A DNA stretch of 33,238 nucleotides. Origin: Lentzea flava. GTDB taxonomy: Bacteria; Actinomycetota; Actinomycetes; Mycobacteriales; Pseudonocardiaceae. Below, piece after piece: positions 32,132 to 33,238 of the stretch. The position numbers were made by a program, and so were the translations under genes. The notes under the pieces are model-generated. The model did not search any database. It saw only the letters and a program-made list of their open reading frames with translations, and was not told where the DNA came from. The stretch lies in the NCBI RefSeq assembly GCF_014648475.1, contig NZ_BMRE01000070.1, positions 1 to 33,238 of the forward strand, written 5' to 3'. Every line of letters starts with the position of its first letter. Position 1 is the stretch's first letter.

Positions 32132-33103
32132 TCAGAACTGGGCGACGGCTTCCGGCGCATAGCCGTAGAAACCCGGAAGACCACCCGTGTGGAGGAACAC
32201 GACGGGAACGTCGCTCGCGGGGGCGAGTTCGCGGAACTTGACGGCCGCCTTGCCCGTGTACACCGGGTCCAGGATCACGCCCTCGGTCTCGGCGAACAGC
32301 TTCAGCACCTTCCACATGTCCTCGGTCGGCACGCCGTAGCCGGGACCGACCGTGTCGTCGGTGACGGTGACGTGGCCCAGTTCCGGCTTCCCGGTGCCGA
32401 GGAGCTCGGCGGCGTCGCCGGCGAGCTGCGCGAGTTCCTGGCGGGCTTCCCCGGCGGTGTGGGACACGCTCGCCGCGTGGACCGCACCGGGCCAGCCCAG
32501 CAGCTCGGTGCCGAGCGCGATGCCCGCGGCCGTGGCGCCGCTGCCCTGCGGGACGACGATGGTGGCGTTGCCGATGCCGCGCTCGGTGAGCTGCCCGACG
32601 AGCTCGACCGCCGCCGCGACGTAGCCGAGCGTGCCGAGGCCGTTCGACCCGCCGACGGGCAGCGTGACGGCCTTGTCGTGGTTGACCTTCTCGTAGGCCT
32701 CGGCGGTTTCCTCGGCGTCCGCGCAGACGTGGACGTTCGCGCCGAACATGTGGTCCAGCACGACGTTGCCGGACCTCTCGTACGCCTCGCCCGTCATCGG
32801 CACCTTGGCGGTCAGCACGAGCTCGCACCGCAGCCCGAGCTTGGCGCACGCCGCGGCGGTCTGCCGGCCGTGGTTGGTCTGCAGCGCGCCGAACGTGATG
32901 ATCGTGTCCGCACCCTGCTCGATCGCCTGCCCGAGCAGGAACTCGAGCTTGCGCAGCTTGTTGCCGCCCGCACCGAGCCCGTTGACGTCGTCGCGCTTGA
33001 TCAGGACCGGCGGGCTGCCGAGCGCGGTCGCGAGCCTCGGGGCGTCCTCCAGCGGGGTCGGCCAGCTGCCCAGTGCGACTCGGGGGAACGCGCTCAGGTC
33101 CAT
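32132..33103 (-). CDS. PLP-dependent D-cysteine desulfhydrase / ACC deaminase family enzyme
   Basis: 323 residues, start ATG 33103. The PLP lysine is K49 in GLGAGGNKLRKLEFL (42-56). The phosphate-binding loop is VVPQGSGATAAGIALG, and the C-terminal HTGGLPGFYGY is typical. Related enzymes cleave D-cysteine to pyruvate, H2S and ammonia, or deaminate 1-aminocyclopropane-1-carboxylate. The segment FGALQTNHGRQTAAACAKLG (71-90) fits, but has Thr76 where most members have Ser, so substrate preference is uncertain. The gene stands alone with its own terminator and is not part of the adjacent operon. Confidence 0.9.
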   Translation of the reverse strand: MDLSAFPRVALGSWPTPLEDAPRLATALGSPPVLIKRDDVNGLGAGGNKLRKLEFLLGQAIEQGADTIITFGALQTNHGRQTAAACAKLGLRCELVLTAKVPMTGEAYERSGNVVLDHMFGANVHVCADAEETAEAYEKVNHDKAVTLPVGGSNGLGTLGYVAAAVELVGQLTERGIGNATIVVPQGSGATAAGIALGTELLGWPGAVHAASVSHTAGEARQELAQLAGDAAELLGTGKPELGHVTVTDDTVGPGYGVPTEDMWKVLKLFAETEGVILDPVYTGKAAVKFRELAPASDVPVVFLHTGGLPGFYGYAPEAVAQF

Positions 33104-33159
33104 GCGGCGAGCTTAATCGCCTCGACCCGTGGTGATCGCCCTGAGAGGAGCGGGCGGTG

Positions 33160-33178
33160 GATGAAGGGTCCCTTCATC
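33160..33178. repeat. Perfect palindrome GATGAAGGG-T-CCCTTCATC
   Basis: 9-bp arms around a single central T, 57 bp upstream of the desulfhydrase start and 3 bp from the presumed IS end. Similar GAAGGG/CCCTTC palindromes recur between genes in Pseudonocardiaceae from memory. It could be a repeat element, a terminator or an operator. Confidence 0.6.
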
Positions 33179-33181
33179 GAC

Positions 33182-33238
33182 TGAACTGGGCCCCGAAAGT
33201 TGGACTGGCTAAGTGAAGGTTAGGCCGCGAGGGTCTGG
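33182..33238 (-). mobile_element. End of a probable IS3-family insertion sequence (partial)
   Basis: TGAACTGGGCCCCGAAAGTT (33182-33201), followed by GGAC, has the TG start and the CCCC...AGTTGGAC core of IS3-family terminal inverted repeats. About 30 bp further in, the minus strand carries a stop codon ending a frame that reads QTLAA, which would be the C-terminus of a transposase running out of the window. This would be the right end of the element, with the transposase on the minus strand. Confidence 0.55.

Overview
High-GC actinomycete chromosome, most likely a member of the Pseudonocardiaceae (Lentzea / Saccharothrix / Amycolatopsis-like). The indications are the GC-rich third codon positions, frequent GTG starts and ATGA/GTGA gene overlaps. 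The gene types also fit: large LAL-type LuxR regulators, a DUF742 protein, a MEDS/HATPase anti-sigma-like protein, a subtilisin-inhibitor (SSI) protein and a calerythrin-like EF-hand protein. The genus assignment is inference. No rRNA, tRNA or CRISPR array is visible.

Left part (1-13276), ordinary accessory and regulatory genes. A secreted protein of unknown function (98-685) is followed by a cysteine-containing ArsR-type regulator (772-1419). The regulator is divergent from a small operon: DoxX-like membrane protein, second-type FolE GTP cyclohydrolase I, and a maltokinase N-cap-like protein (1498-2991). An inverted repeat in the shared promoter is a good operator candidate. A calerythrin-like calcium-binding protein (2970-3473) sits downstream of a giant LAL regulator (3509-6079), which is divergent from a second LAL (6349-8970). 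Then come LapA-like, DUF742 and MEDS/HATPase genes on the minus strand (8924-10836), a MerR-GyrI-like regulator (10938-11759), an MFS transporter (11746-12831) and an SSI-family protease inhibitor (12881-13276). A strong hairpin at 13289-13316 closes this part.

Right part (13301-31759), the striking element. This is one minus-strand operon of eleven genes, about 18.5 kb. In transcription order it encodes: an exported, membrane-anchored vWA protein; a large tubulin/FtsZ-like GTPase; a four-TM protein; a membrane-anchored pseudokinase; a zinc-ribbon GTPase; a GAP1-like protein with SLATT-type membrane domains; a TIR protein with the expected catalytic Glu; a MoxR-type AAA+ ATPase; a degenerate vWA-like partner; a giant protein with a decayed STAND-like NTPase core and TPR-like tail; and a small alarmone (p)ppGpp synthetase. 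Eight consecutive junctions are 4-nt ATGA/GTGA overlaps, so the set should be made as one coupled unit. The composition joins the FtsZ-like/vWA membrane-remodelling neighbourhoods with GTPase-associated and vWA-MoxR conflict-system parts, and adds a TIR and an alarmone enzyme. My working model is inference: a surface sensor (vWA) and a membrane scaffold (tubulin-like, 4-TM, pseudokinase) signal through GTPase and MoxR switches to TIR, SLATT-type and alarmone outputs. It would be an anti-phage or envelope-stress system.

Right edge (31760-33238): a promoter-bearing gap of about 370 bp, a hairpin terminator, a D-cysteine desulfhydrase/ACC-deaminase family gene, a perfect palindrome, and what looks like the terminal repeat of an IS3-family insertion sequence running out of the window.
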